Source: Acrocarpospora catenulata (GTDB lineage Bacteria; Actinomycetota; Actinomycetes; Streptosporangiales; Streptosporangiaceae). Taken from it: DNA of 64,000 nt. The position numbers and the translations under genes were made by a program. Positions within the stretch are counted from its first letter, which is position 1; the number at the start of each line of letters is the position of its first letter. The notes beneath the pieces were generated by a model. The model was given only the letters and a program-made list of their open reading frames with translations, was not told the origin of the DNA and searched no databases. Below are positions 9,348 through 17,039 of this stretch, piece after piece. The stretch is from positions 124,001-188,000 of the forward strand of contig NZ_JAHCST010000004.1 in the NCBI RefSeq assembly GCF_018476525.1, written 5' to 3'.

Positions 9348-10397
9348 ATGAGCGAGCAGAGCACCCGTCCGAGCACGCCCGCACAGGCGCTGTTCCGTCG
9401 GCTGATCGTGATCAACGGGTTGGTGTTCACCACGGCCACGGCGGTGCTCGCCCTCTCCCCCGCCACCGTGTCCGCGCCGATCCTGCCCAAGGAGGTGCTC
9501 GTCCTGGGGGTCGGCCTGATCGTGATCCTGGCCGCCAACGCGCTGCTGCTGCGGCGCAGCCTGGCCCCGCTGAACGAGCTCACCGCGCTGATGCGCCGGG
9601 TCGACCTGCTGCAGACCGGGGACCGGCTGACCGAGAGCGGCAACGGCGACCTGACCGACCTGATCGCCACCTTCAACGCCATGCTCGACCGGCTGGAGGC
9701 CGAACGCGGGGCCAGCAGCGCGCACGCGCTGGCCGCCCAGGAGGGGGAACGGCAGCGCATCGCCCGCGAGCTGCACGACGAGATCGGGCAGAGCCTCACC
9801 GTGGTGCTGCTCTCCCTCAAACGCGCGGTGGACCAGGCCCCCGACCACCTGCGCGAACCCCTCCAGACGGTCCAGGAGTCGGTCAGGACCAGCCTGGACG
9901 AGGTCCGCCAGGTGGCCCGCCGCCTCCGGCCCGGCGTGCTGGAGGACCTCGGCCTGCACGCCGCGCTGATCGCCCTGGGCAGCGACTTCTCGGCGAGCAG
10001 CGGGGTGCGTCTGACCCGCAGGGTGGCCCACGACCTGCCGGAACTGAGCAGTGAGGTCGAGTTGGTGCTCTACCGGATCGCCCAGGAGAGCCTGACCAAC
10101 GTGGCCCGCCACGCCGGGGCCGACCAGGTGACCCTCACGCTCACCGCCGCCGGCGGCGAGCTGATGCTGCGCATCGCCGACGACGGCCGCGGCGGGGCGG
10201 TGTCCACCGGGGCTGGCATCCGGGGCATGCGCGAACGAGCCCTGCTCATCGGCGCCCGCCTGACCATCACCTCACCCCCCGGCGGCGGCACCGACGTCCG
10301 CCTCACGGTCCCCCTCACCAGACGCACCACCGATCCCGCCCCTTCACCTGGCCCTTCACCGGACGCCTCACTGCGCCGAACCGGAGCTGACCTCTGA
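9348..10397 (+). CDS. NarL-type two-component sensor histidine kinase
   Basis: 349 aa. Two transmembrane segments (~14-35 and ~43-62) enclose only a few external residues, then a HAMP linker at ~63-115. A HisKA_3 dimerisation domain carries the phosphoacceptor His in ERQRIARELHDEIGQ, and a HATPase_c domain is at ~240-330 (ESLTNVARHA, DDGRG, GIRGMRERA). With almost no extracellular loop it probably senses membrane or cytoplasmic signals. Start ATG 9348 has GGGG eight bases upstream; GTG 9342 is possible. The stop shares one base with the ATG of the response regulator, so they are co-translated. The C-terminal tail is Pro/Ser-rich. Confidence 0.9.
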   Translation: MSEQSTRPSTPAQALFRRLIVINGLVFTTATAVLALSPATVSAPILPKEVLVLGVGLIVILAANALLLRRSLAPLNELTALMRRVDLLQTGDRLTESGNGDLTDLIATFNAMLDRLEAERGASSAHALAAQEGERQRIARELHDEIGQSLTVVLLSLKRAVDQAPDHLREPLQTVQESVRTSLDEVRQVARRLRPGVLEDLGLHAALIALGSDFSASSGVRLTRRVAHDLPELSSEVELVLYRIAQESLTNVARHAGADQVTLTLTAAGGELMLRIADDGRGGAVSTGAGIRGMRERALLIGARLTITSPPGGGTDVRLTVPLTRRTTDPAPSPGPSPDASLRRTGADL

Positions 10398-11047
10398 TGC
10401 ACCCGACTCGGATCCTGCTCGCCGACGACCACGCCCTGGTCCGGCACGGCCTGCGGCTGATCCTCGACGCCGAACCCGACCTCACCGTGGTCGCCGAGGC
10501 CGCCGACGGGGCAGAGGCGGTCGACGCCGCCGCCGCGGGAGACGTGGATCTGGCCATCCTGGACATCGCCATGCCCCGGATGACCGGCATCCAGGCGGCC
10601 CGCGAGATCAACCGCCGCGCCCCCGGCATCCGCATCCTGATCCTGTCCATGTACGACAACGAGCAGTACTTCTTCGAATCCCTCAAAGCGGGCGCCTCCG
10701 GCTACGTCCTCAAATCAGTGGCCGACCGCGACCTCCTGGAGGCCTGCCGCGCCGCCATGCGCGGCGAACCCTTCCTCTACCCCGGCGCGGTCACCGCCCT
10801 CATCCGCGACTACCTCCTCCGCGCCCGCCAGGGCGAACGCCTCCCCGACAACATCCTCACCCCCCGCGAGGAGGAGATCCTCAAACTGATCGCCGAAGGC
10901 AACTCCGCCCGCGAGATCGCCGAAACCCTGGTCATCAGCGTCAAGACGGTCGACCGCCACCGCGCCAACATCCTGGCGAAACTGGGCATGCGCGACCGTC
11001 TCGACCTGACCCGCTACGCCATCCGCGCGGGCCTCATCGAACCCTGA
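10397..11047 (+). CDS. NarL/LuxR-family response regulator
   Basis: 216 aa. The receiver domain spans ~1-120 with acidic pocket DD at 10-11, phospho-acceptor Asp56 (AILDIAMP) and conserved Lys in GYVLKS. A LuxR-type HTH lies at ~150-210 (LTPREEEILKLIAEG, ISVKTVDRHRANILAKLG). It is the cognate partner of the histidine kinase immediately upstream, whose stop overlaps this start by 1 nt. Targets are unknown. The gene ends 4 nt before the convergent FG-GAP gene. Confidence 0.93.
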   Translation: MHPTRILLADDHALVRHGLRLILDAEPDLTVVAEAADGAEAVDAAAAGDVDLAILDIAMPRMTGIQAAREINRRAPGIRILILSMYDNEQYFFESLKAGASGYVLKSVADRDLLEACRAAMRGEPFLYPGAVTALIRDYLLRARQGERLPDNILTPREEEILKLIAEGNSAREIAETLVISVKTVDRHRANILAKLGMRDRLDLTRYAIRAGLIEP

Positions 11048-11051
11048 AATA

Positions 11052-12200
11052 TCAGGGGATGGGGTGGTTGGCCACCCAGAAGGCGTCGGGGGTTCTCTTG
11101 AAGGCCACCGGCAGGGAGCTCCAGCCCGCCCCGCCGGTCAGCGCGGCATCGGACAGGCCGTCGCCGTCGAAGTCGCCGCCCGCCGCCTTGACCCCGGGAA
11201 GGGCGGCCCAGCGTTCGAAGTCACCTACGCTGTAGGTCCGCGAGTGGATGGTGTTGTAGGGCGGGACCACGTCCTGGCCGTACGCGGTGATCTGCGTCGT
11301 GTTCGAGTCTCCGACCACGAGCCAGTCGTCCCGCTTGCCCACCCCTACGTTGAAGTAGTAGTCCCCGGCCAGCGTCTGCGCACCGGGCTTGCTCGACAGA
11401 GTGTTCAGGTCAGACCTCGCCACCTGCGCCGTGAAGTCACCATTCCCCTTGGACAACAGGTTGTGGACGTCGCCGCCGTGGGTGTTGGAGCCGACCTGGG
11501 TCAGGTCAGCCCTGCCGTCTCCGTCGAAATCACCGCTGAGGATCTTGGCCTTCGGGTCGGAAACCCAGTCCAGCCACCACCTGTGCACCGGCCTGTTGGT
11601 AATGGTGAAGCTGTAGTTGGTGGTGGCGAAGGCGACCGGGAGCGTGGTCCAGTGGGCGGGGCCGGTGAGCATCAGATCGGTCAGGCCGTCCGCGTTGACG
11701 TCGCCCGCGGCCAGCTTGGCGGCCGGGTCACTGGCCCAGAGGAACCAGTCGCCGGGGGCGGAGTAGTTGACCACGTTGAAGGTCCCGTCGCCGTTGGACA
11801 GGGCCACCTTGACGACGTACCAGAACAGGTCCGGCCCGGTCATGATCAGGTCGGCTTTCTGGTCGCCGTTGACGTCCCCGACCGCGATCTTGGCTTTGGG
11901 CTCGGCGGCCCACGTCGCCCAGTTGGCCCCGATGGGCGCGTTGGTGACGTTGAAGGTCCCGTCACCGTTGGAGAACGCCACCGGCAGGCTGGACCAGCCA
12001 TACGGCCCGGTCATGGCCAGGTCGTCGTACCCATCGTTGTTGAAGTCCCCCGCGTACACCTTCGCGGCTGGATCGGTGGCCCAGGTGGCCCAGTGGCTGA
12101 CCATCGCGTTGGCCGGAGCGGCCCCGGCCACCGCCACGCCCGTGGTAGCGAGGGCGACCGCCACAGCGACCAGCCCACGCAGCATGCTCTTCTTCGACAC
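11052..12200 (-). CDS. Secreted FG-GAP/VCBS-repeat protein
   Basis: 382 aa. The N-terminus is a Sec signal peptide (MSKK, Ala/Val-rich core, ANA cleavage region). The rest is about seven FG-GAP-like repeats, each with a Ca-binding loop of the type GDFNNDGYDDL, GDVNGDQKADL, GDVNADGLTDL, GDFDGDGRADL or GDFDGDGLSDA, giving an integrin-alpha-like beta-propeller. The recurrent W-(L/T)-W and SLPVAF motifs make the blades similar. No catalytic domain is attached. Probably extracellular binding or structural. GTG at 12200 is the likely start; the nearest SD (AGGAAGG) is rather distant. Four 10-bp repeats lie 60-100 bp upstream. Confidence 0.82.
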   Translation of the reverse strand: MSKKSMLRGLVAVAVALATTGVAVAGAAPANAMVSHWATWATDPAAKVYAGDFNNDGYDDLAMTGPYGWSSLPVAFSNGDGTFNVTNAPIGANWATWAAEPKAKIAVGDVNGDQKADLIMTGPDLFWYVVKVALSNGDGTFNVVNYSAPGDWFLWASDPAAKLAAGDVNADGLTDLMLTGPAHWTTLPVAFATTNYSFTITNRPVHRWWLDWVSDPKAKILSGDFDGDGRADLTQVGSNTHGGDVHNLLSKGNGDFTAQVARSDLNTLSSKPGAQTLAGDYYFNVGVGKRDDWLVVGDSNTTQITAYGQDVVPPYNTIHSRTYSVGDFERWAALPGVKAAGGDFDGDGLSDAALTGGAGWSSLPVAFKRTPDAFWVANHPIP

Positions 12201-12260
12201 GGCTACGACTTACCTTCCTGCTAAGAACGACAGAGTTCACCCAGAAACACCTCCCTTCAT

Positions 12261-12300
12261 GGCGTTCCACAACGTTCCACGGCGTTCCATCGCGTTCCAC
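12261..12300. repeat. Four tandem 10-bp repeats, core CGTTCCA
   Basis: Four consecutive decamers (ggCGTTCCAc, aaCGTTCCAc, ggCGTTCCAt, cgCGTTCCAc) in exact 10-bp register, about one helical turn. They lie 61-100 bp upstream of the FG-GAP gene and downstream of the NRPS operon. The position suits a promoter-proximal activator or repressor array; the function is inferred. Confidence 0.7.
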
Positions 12301-12388
12301 ACAGTCGCCCTCAGCACGGCGCTGTTGGGAGGCGGCGGTTCCAGGCGGGTGATCAGGAAAGTCGGCATCGGCTGAAAATTCCCCTGAT

Positions 12389-15300
12389 TTACGCTCCGGC
12401 CAGCTTGGCCGCCTCGTCCTCTGACATTTGCTCCAGTTCGGCGGTGAGGAGGTCCTCGATTGCGTGGGCCAGGTCGGTCACTGTACGGCGGGTGAACAGG
12501 GTTCGGATTGGTATGTCCAGGTCGATGGTGGCGCGGAGGCGGGCGGCTACCCGGACGGCGATCAGGGAGTGGCCGCCGACGGTGAAGAAGTCGTCTCTGG
12601 CGCCGATTTTGTCCAGGCCGAGGACCTCTGACCAGATTTCGGCGACCAGGCGTTCGGCGTCGGTGGAGGGCTCGACGTAGGCGGCGGCGCGGTCGGGGAC
12701 GGGGTCGGGGAGGGACTTGCGGTCGATCTTGCCGCTGATGGTCAGGGGGAGGGTGGGGAGTCTGGTCCAGAGGGCGGGCATCATGTACTGCGGGAGTGTG
12801 CGTTCCAGCTGCTCACGGACTTCGGTGAGGTCGGCGGGGCCCACGACGTACGCGATGAGGATCTCGCCGCGGGCCACCACGGCGGCCTGGGTCACGCCGG
12901 GGCAGGCCAGGATGGCGGCCTCGATTTCGCCGGGTTCGATGCGGAAGCCGCGGACCTTGAGCTGGTTGTCGAGGCGGCCGAGGAATTCGATCTGGCCGTC
13001 GGCGCGCCAGCGGGCGCGGTCGCCGGTGCGGTAGAGGCGACCTCCGCCGAAGGGGTCGGGCACGAATCGTTCGGCGGTGAGGCCGGGCCTGCGGTGGTAG
13101 CCGGTGGCCACGCCCGCGCCGCCGATCAGGAGTTCGCCGGGCACGCCGGTGGGGGCGATCTCACCGGCCGCGTCCAGCACGTACACCTGGGTGTTGGCGA
13201 TCGGCGCGCCGATCCGGGGGTCCCCGGGGTCGGCCGGGACCTCCCAGGTGGTGGACCAGATCGTGGTCTCGGTGGGGCCGTACACGTTGAGCAGTCGGCG
13301 CAGACGGGGGCGCAGGTCGCGGGCGAGTTCGTCCGGGAGGGCCTCGCCGCCGACCAAGCCGGTGATGGCGGGGTCGGCGAAACCGGCTTCGATGAGCACC
13401 CGCCAGCCGGAGGGGGTGGCCTGGATGTGGGTGATGCCGGTGTCCTTGATCAGGGCCAGTTGGGCGGCGCCGTCTACAGCGCTGTCCCGGTCGACGATCA
13501 CCGCACGGCCGCCGGTGATGAGCGGGAGGTAGAGCTCCAGGGCCGAGATGTCGAAGGAGACGGAGGACAGGACCATCCACACGTGCTCCGGCCCGACAGC
13601 CAGCAGGTCGTTGAAGCCGACCAGCAGGTTGACCAGGGCGGAATGCGGGATCACGACACCCTTGGGGCGGCCGGTGGAGCCGGAGGTGTAGAGCAGGTAG
13701 GCCGGATCGTCAGGGCCACCACGACCAGGCTGGGCCTCTCCAGGGCTCTTCGCATCCTCGTCCTGGGGATGAGCGGCGTGGCCGGCCGGTGGAGCCGCCA
13801 TCGCCTCGGCCAGATCCACCGTGGGGAGGTCGTCGGGCAGCCGGTCGCGCAGGGTGGGCTCGGTGAGGGCGAGCGCCGCCCCCGAGTCCGCCACCAGGTA
13901 CGCGATGCGCGCCTCCGGGTTCTCCGGGTCGATGGGCAGGTAGGCCGCCCCCGTCCTGAGCACGCCGAGCAGGGCGGGCAGCAGCGCCGCCGACCGGTTC
14001 AGGCAGAGCGCGACCACCGTTCCCGGCCCGGCTCCCTCGGCGGCCAGCCGTCCGGCTACCCGTCCCGCGGCGGTGTCCAACTCCCGGTAGGTGAGGGTGA
14101 CGCCACCGATCGCGGCGACGGCGTCAGGTGTGCGTGCCACCTGGGCCTGGAAGAGGCTGAGCAGGGTGGCCGGTTCGGGCAGCGGGCGGCCGGTGGCGTT
14201 CCACGCACGGACCAACTGGTCCCGCTCGGCCGCGTCGAGCAGGGGTAGCCGGGAGAGCTGAGCGGTGGGCTCGGCCGCGATGCCGTGCAGCAGCACCTGG
14301 AAACGCTCGAACAGCGAGGCGACGGTGGCCCGGTCGAACAGTTCGGTGCTGTAGCGGACGATGGCCGCCAGTTCGCCGCTGTCGTCGCCCGCCCACCACA
14401 GGTCGACGGTGAGGTCGTTGCGTACCCAGTGCCAGCCGTGTGGGAACGGCGTCGCCAGCAGCCCGCCGACGGAGTGCGTGCGCTCCAGTTCGGTGGCGTG
14501 CAGGGTGAGGGTGGTCTGGTAGAAGGGCGTGGTGCTGAGGTCGCGGCCGACGTCGAGTTCGTCGACCAGTCGCTCGAAGGGCACCGTACGGCGGGTCAGC
14601 GCGCCGAGCAGGGCGAGCTTGGTCCGCCGGAGGAACTCGGTGAAGGCCGGGTCGCCGGACAGGTCGCCGCGGAGCACGAGCATGCCGGAGAGGTTGGCCA
14701 CCAGGTTCTTGGCCTGGTCGGTGTCCCGGCCCGCGTCGGGCACGCCGACGCAGAGGTCATCCTGGCCGGTGTGGCGGGCCAGCAGGACCTGGTACGCGGC
14801 GAGCAGCACGGTGAAGAGCGTGCACCGTTCGCGTTTGGCCAGCTCGGCCAGTGCGGCGGCGAGCGGGGCGGCGATCCGGAAGGCGATCTCGTCACCGTAG
14901 CCCCGGCGTTCGGCCGGGCGAGGGTGGTCGGTCGGCAACTCCAGGGTGGGCGGGTCGGCCAGCCGGTCCACCCAGTAGGCCAGGTCCTTGGGGTTCACCT
15001 CGGGCGGTGGCGGGATCTCCAGGGGAAGCGGGGGCGGTGCCGTACCTTCGTAGCACGCGGTGAAGTCGGACATGAGCACGTCGAGGGACCAGCCGTCGGC
15101 GGCGATGTGGTGGAGGACGAAGGCGAGCACGTGCACGTCCGGGGCCAGGCTGAGCACGGTGACCCGGAAGGGGATCTCGGCGCCGAGGTCGAAGGGCCGG
15201 TTGGTGCGTTCGGCGACCAGCCGTACGGCTTCCGCCTCGTCAGCTTCCAGCCACTCCATCGGGACCGGGGCGGGTGGGTCCACCACGGCCACGGGGCCGC

Positions 15301-15481
15301 CGTCCACCTCGGGGAAACGGGTGCGCAGGGTGGCGTGCCGGGCCGAGACGGCGGTCACCGCGCGTGCCAGGGCGTCGCGGTCGAGGGGACCGGTGAGCCG
15401 CCGCACCCGGTGCAGGTTGAAGGAGGCGTCCGCGGGGTCGAAGCGCTGCAGGAACCAGACGCGCAGCTGAGCGGGGGTCAT
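12389..15481 (-). CDS. Nonribosomal peptide synthetase, one module C-A-T (predicted Gly)
   Basis: 1030 aa. The condensation domain at ~1-425 has intact HHIAADG. The adenylation domain at ~440-920 contains YTSGSTGRPKG, NVYGPTETTIW, YRTGDRARW and ISGKIDR. The carrier domain is at ~940-1010 with phosphopantetheine Ser in GGHSL (~972). There is no thioesterase or epimerase. Reading the pocket residues by manual alignment to PheA gives D-I-L-Q-L-G-V-I-W-K, one substitution from my recollection of the classic glycine code. ATG 15481 overlaps the glycosyltransferase stop by 4 nt, so this is the last gene of the operon. It probably acts before the upstream C-A-T-TE protein, which supplies chain release. 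Confidence 0.9.
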   Translation of the reverse strand: MTPAQLRVWFLQRFDPADASFNLHRVRRLTGPLDRDALARAVTAVSARHATLRTRFPEVDGGPVAVVDPPAPVPMEWLEADEAEAVRLVAERTNRPFDLGAEIPFRVTVLSLAPDVHVLAFVLHHIAADGWSLDVLMSDFTACYEGTAPPPLPLEIPPPPEVNPKDLAYWVDRLADPPTLELPTDHPRPAERRGYGDEIAFRIAAPLAAALAELAKRERCTLFTVLLAAYQVLLARHTGQDDLCVGVPDAGRDTDQAKNLVANLSGMLVLRGDLSGDPAFTEFLRRTKLALLGALTRRTVPFERLVDELDVGRDLSTTPFYQTTLTLHATELERTHSVGGLLATPFPHGWHWVRNDLTVDLWWAGDDSGELAAIVRYSTELFDRATVASLFERFQVLLHGIAAEPTAQLSRLPLLDAAERDQLVRAWNATGRPLPEPATLLSLFQAQVARTPDAVAAIGGVTLTYRELDTAAGRVAGRLAAEGAGPGTVVALCLNRSAALLPALLGVLRTGAAYLPIDPENPEARIAYLVADSGAALALTEPTLRDRLPDDLPTVDLAEAMAAPPAGHAAHPQDEDAKSPGEAQPGRGGPDDPAYLLYTSGSTGRPKGVVIPHSALVNLLVGFNDLLAVGPEHVWMVLSSVSFDISALELYLPLITGGRAVIVDRDSAVDGAAQLALIKDTGITHIQATPSGWRVLIEAGFADPAITGLVGGEALPDELARDLRPRLRRLLNVYGPTETTIWSTTWEVPADPGDPRIGAPIANTQVYVLDAAGEIAPTGVPGELLIGGAGVATGYHRRPGLTAERFVPDPFGGGRLYRTGDRARWRADGQIEFLGRLDNQLKVRGFRIEPGEIEAAILACPGVTQAAVVARGEILIAYVVGPADLTEVREQLERTLPQYMMPALWTRLPTLPLTISGKIDRKSLPDPVPDRAAAYVEPSTDAERLVAEIWSEVLGLDKIGARDDFFTVGGHSLIAVRVAARLRATIDLDIPIRTLFTRRTVTDLAHAIEDLLTAELEQMSEDEAAKLAGA

Positions 15482-16731
15482 GCCGTCTCTCCAATGATCA
15501 GTTTGCGGCCGAGCGCCAGCTGTTCTGCGCGGGTCAGCAGGTGCCGCGCCGAGTAGGCGACCTGGCGTCCCGCCAGTTCCTCGACGGCCTCGGCGGCGAC
15601 GGTCAGGCCGTCGGCGGCGGTGCAGAGCGCGGTGGCGCGGCGGCGGGTCTCCGCGTCGGCCAGAGCGTCCGAGATCAGAGAGGCGATCTCGGGGACGTTC
15701 CACCGCTGCTCCGGCAGCCAGGAGCCGAGCCCGGCCGCGCTGAGCCTGGCGCCGTTCTCCGAGCGGTCGAAGCCGTGCGCCAGCACCACCTGGGGCGTGC
15801 CCGCGGCCACCCCGCGGATCATGGTGCCGATGCCGCCGTGGTGCACCACCGCCCCCACCCGGGGCATCACCTGGGGGAACGGCAGCCGGGGGAACCAGCG
15901 CATGCCGTCCGGCAGCCGTGCCGGCACCAGATCCCGGTGGCGTACGGCGAGCAGGGCCGGACGCCCCGCCAACTGGCACGCCTCGACGGCGACCTCGTAG
16001 AACCGCCGGTGCAGCATGCGCCCGGTTCCCCCGGTGACCAGCACTGCTCCCTGGTCGAGGAGTTCGGCCGCCTCCGGCGGCAGTTCGGTGCCCTCGGTGT
16101 CGTCGCCGAGCGGCGCCCCCATCAGCCGGACCCGGCGCGGCGCCGGGGTGCCCGCCTTGTCGAACCATTCCGGCCAGAGCGCCAGATCCAGGTGGGCGGA
16201 GGCGAACCAGGCCGTCCAGTCGCCCACCGGGGGCAGGCCGAGACCCGCCCTGATGGCGTTCAGCCGGTCGGCCATCGTGGTCTGGTACATGTGCGCGATG
16301 CCGCGCTCCGACATGTACTGGATGGGGGTGACCGCCACCCAGACGGCCGGCGCGTCCAGGGCCTCGGCCGCGAAGAGCGTGGACATGGCGGTGGTGTGCC
16401 GCCCGACCAGGACGGTCTCGCCCGGGACATACCGTTCCATCATCCGGCCCGCCTCGAAGGCGATCTGCTCGAACAGGCCGTTCCGCTCGTAGTAGGCCCG
16501 CCACCGCTCCAGCCCGGCGGCCAGCAGCGGCGGGGTGTCCGCCAGGTTCCGTTCGTACGCCTCCGGCGTGTCGATGGCCGTGAACGACAGCCCGGCACGC
16601 TCGGCGGTCGGCCCGAAGGGGGCGTGGGTCAGCATCTCCACCTCGTGCCCGCGTTCCCTGAGGACCCGGCCGAGGGCCACGAACGGCAGCACGTCGCCGT
16701 GGCTGCCGTGGGTGGCCATGATCACCCTCAC
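15478..16731 (-). CDS. GT1-family (UGT-like) glycosyltransferase of the NRPS operon
   Basis: 417 aa, the usual length for GT-B natural-product glycosyltransferases such as those of glycopeptides and macrolides. The N-terminal acceptor domain begins MATHGSHGDVLPFVALG. The C-terminal nucleotide-sugar domain has the diagnostic AVVHHGGIGTMIRGVAAGTPQVV followed by an FDRSENGARL donor region. It most likely transfers a sugar from an NDP-sugar to the peptide or its carrier-bound precursor in the cytoplasm. GTG 16731 overlaps the carrier protein stop by 4 nt and its own stop overlaps the next NRPS, so it is firmly part of the pathway. No sugar-nucleotide biosynthesis genes lie nearby, suggesting a common cellular sugar donor. 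Confidence 0.88.
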   Translation of the reverse strand: MRVIMATHGSHGDVLPFVALGRVLRERGHEVEMLTHAPFGPTAERAGLSFTAIDTPEAYERNLADTPPLLAAGLERWRAYYERNGLFEQIAFEAGRMMERYVPGETVLVGRHTTAMSTLFAAEALDAPAVWVAVTPIQYMSERGIAHMYQTTMADRLNAIRAGLGLPPVGDWTAWFASAHLDLALWPEWFDKAGTPAPRRVRLMGAPLGDDTEGTELPPEAAELLDQGAVLVTGGTGRMLHRRFYEVAVEACQLAGRPALLAVRHRDLVPARLPDGMRWFPRLPFPQVMPRVGAVVHHGGIGTMIRGVAAGTPQVVLAHGFDRSENGARLSAAGLGSWLPEQRWNVPEIASLISDALADAETRRRATALCTAADGLTVAAEAVEELAGRQVAYSARHLLTRAEQLALGRKLIIGETA

Positions 16732-17039
16732 TGGCGGTCCTGCCCGCCAAGCAGCGCCCGGATCTCGCCGCCCGGCAGGCGGTCCACCTCGGCGAGCAGG
16801 TCGGCCACGTCCTCCTCCTCGCGGCTCTCCTGGATCGCCCTGGCCGCCGCCGCGACCGTGAGATCCTCGGCGAAGAGCACCTCGATCGGCAGCGAGACGC
16901 CGAACTCGCTCTCCACCCGGGCCAGGAACTGCACCATCGCCAGCGACTGCCCGCCGAGTTCGAAGAAATCGTCGGACGGTGAGCTGACCTCGACGCCGAG
17001 GATCTCGCGCCAGAGCCGCATGACCTGCTGTTCGTTCAC
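16728..17039 (-). CDS. Free-standing peptidyl carrier protein
   Basis: 103 aa. A single PP-binding domain with phosphopantetheine attachment Ser at ~31 (DDFFELGGQSLAMVQFL) and an acidic C-terminal extension. GTG 17039 overlaps the stop of the NRPS-MFS gene by 4 nt, which fixes the start. No adenylation domain is fused, so it must be charged in trans by one of the two A domains or by an enzyme outside the operon. It may hold a starter unit or the substrate seen by the adjacent glycosyltransferase. No phosphopantetheinyl transferase is in the window. Confidence 0.88.
   Translation of the reverse strand: MNEQQVMRLWREILGVEVSSPSDDFFELGGQSLAMVQFLARVESEFGVSLPIEVLFAEDLTVAAAARAIQESREEEDVADLLAEVDRLPGGEIRALLGGQDRQ

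Noticed and set aside
15482-16750. Upstream extension of the C-A-T NRPS frame across the glycosyltransferase
   Set aside because: The added residues are Arg/Gly/Pro-rich nonsense; the ATG at 15481 starts exactly at the condensation domain.
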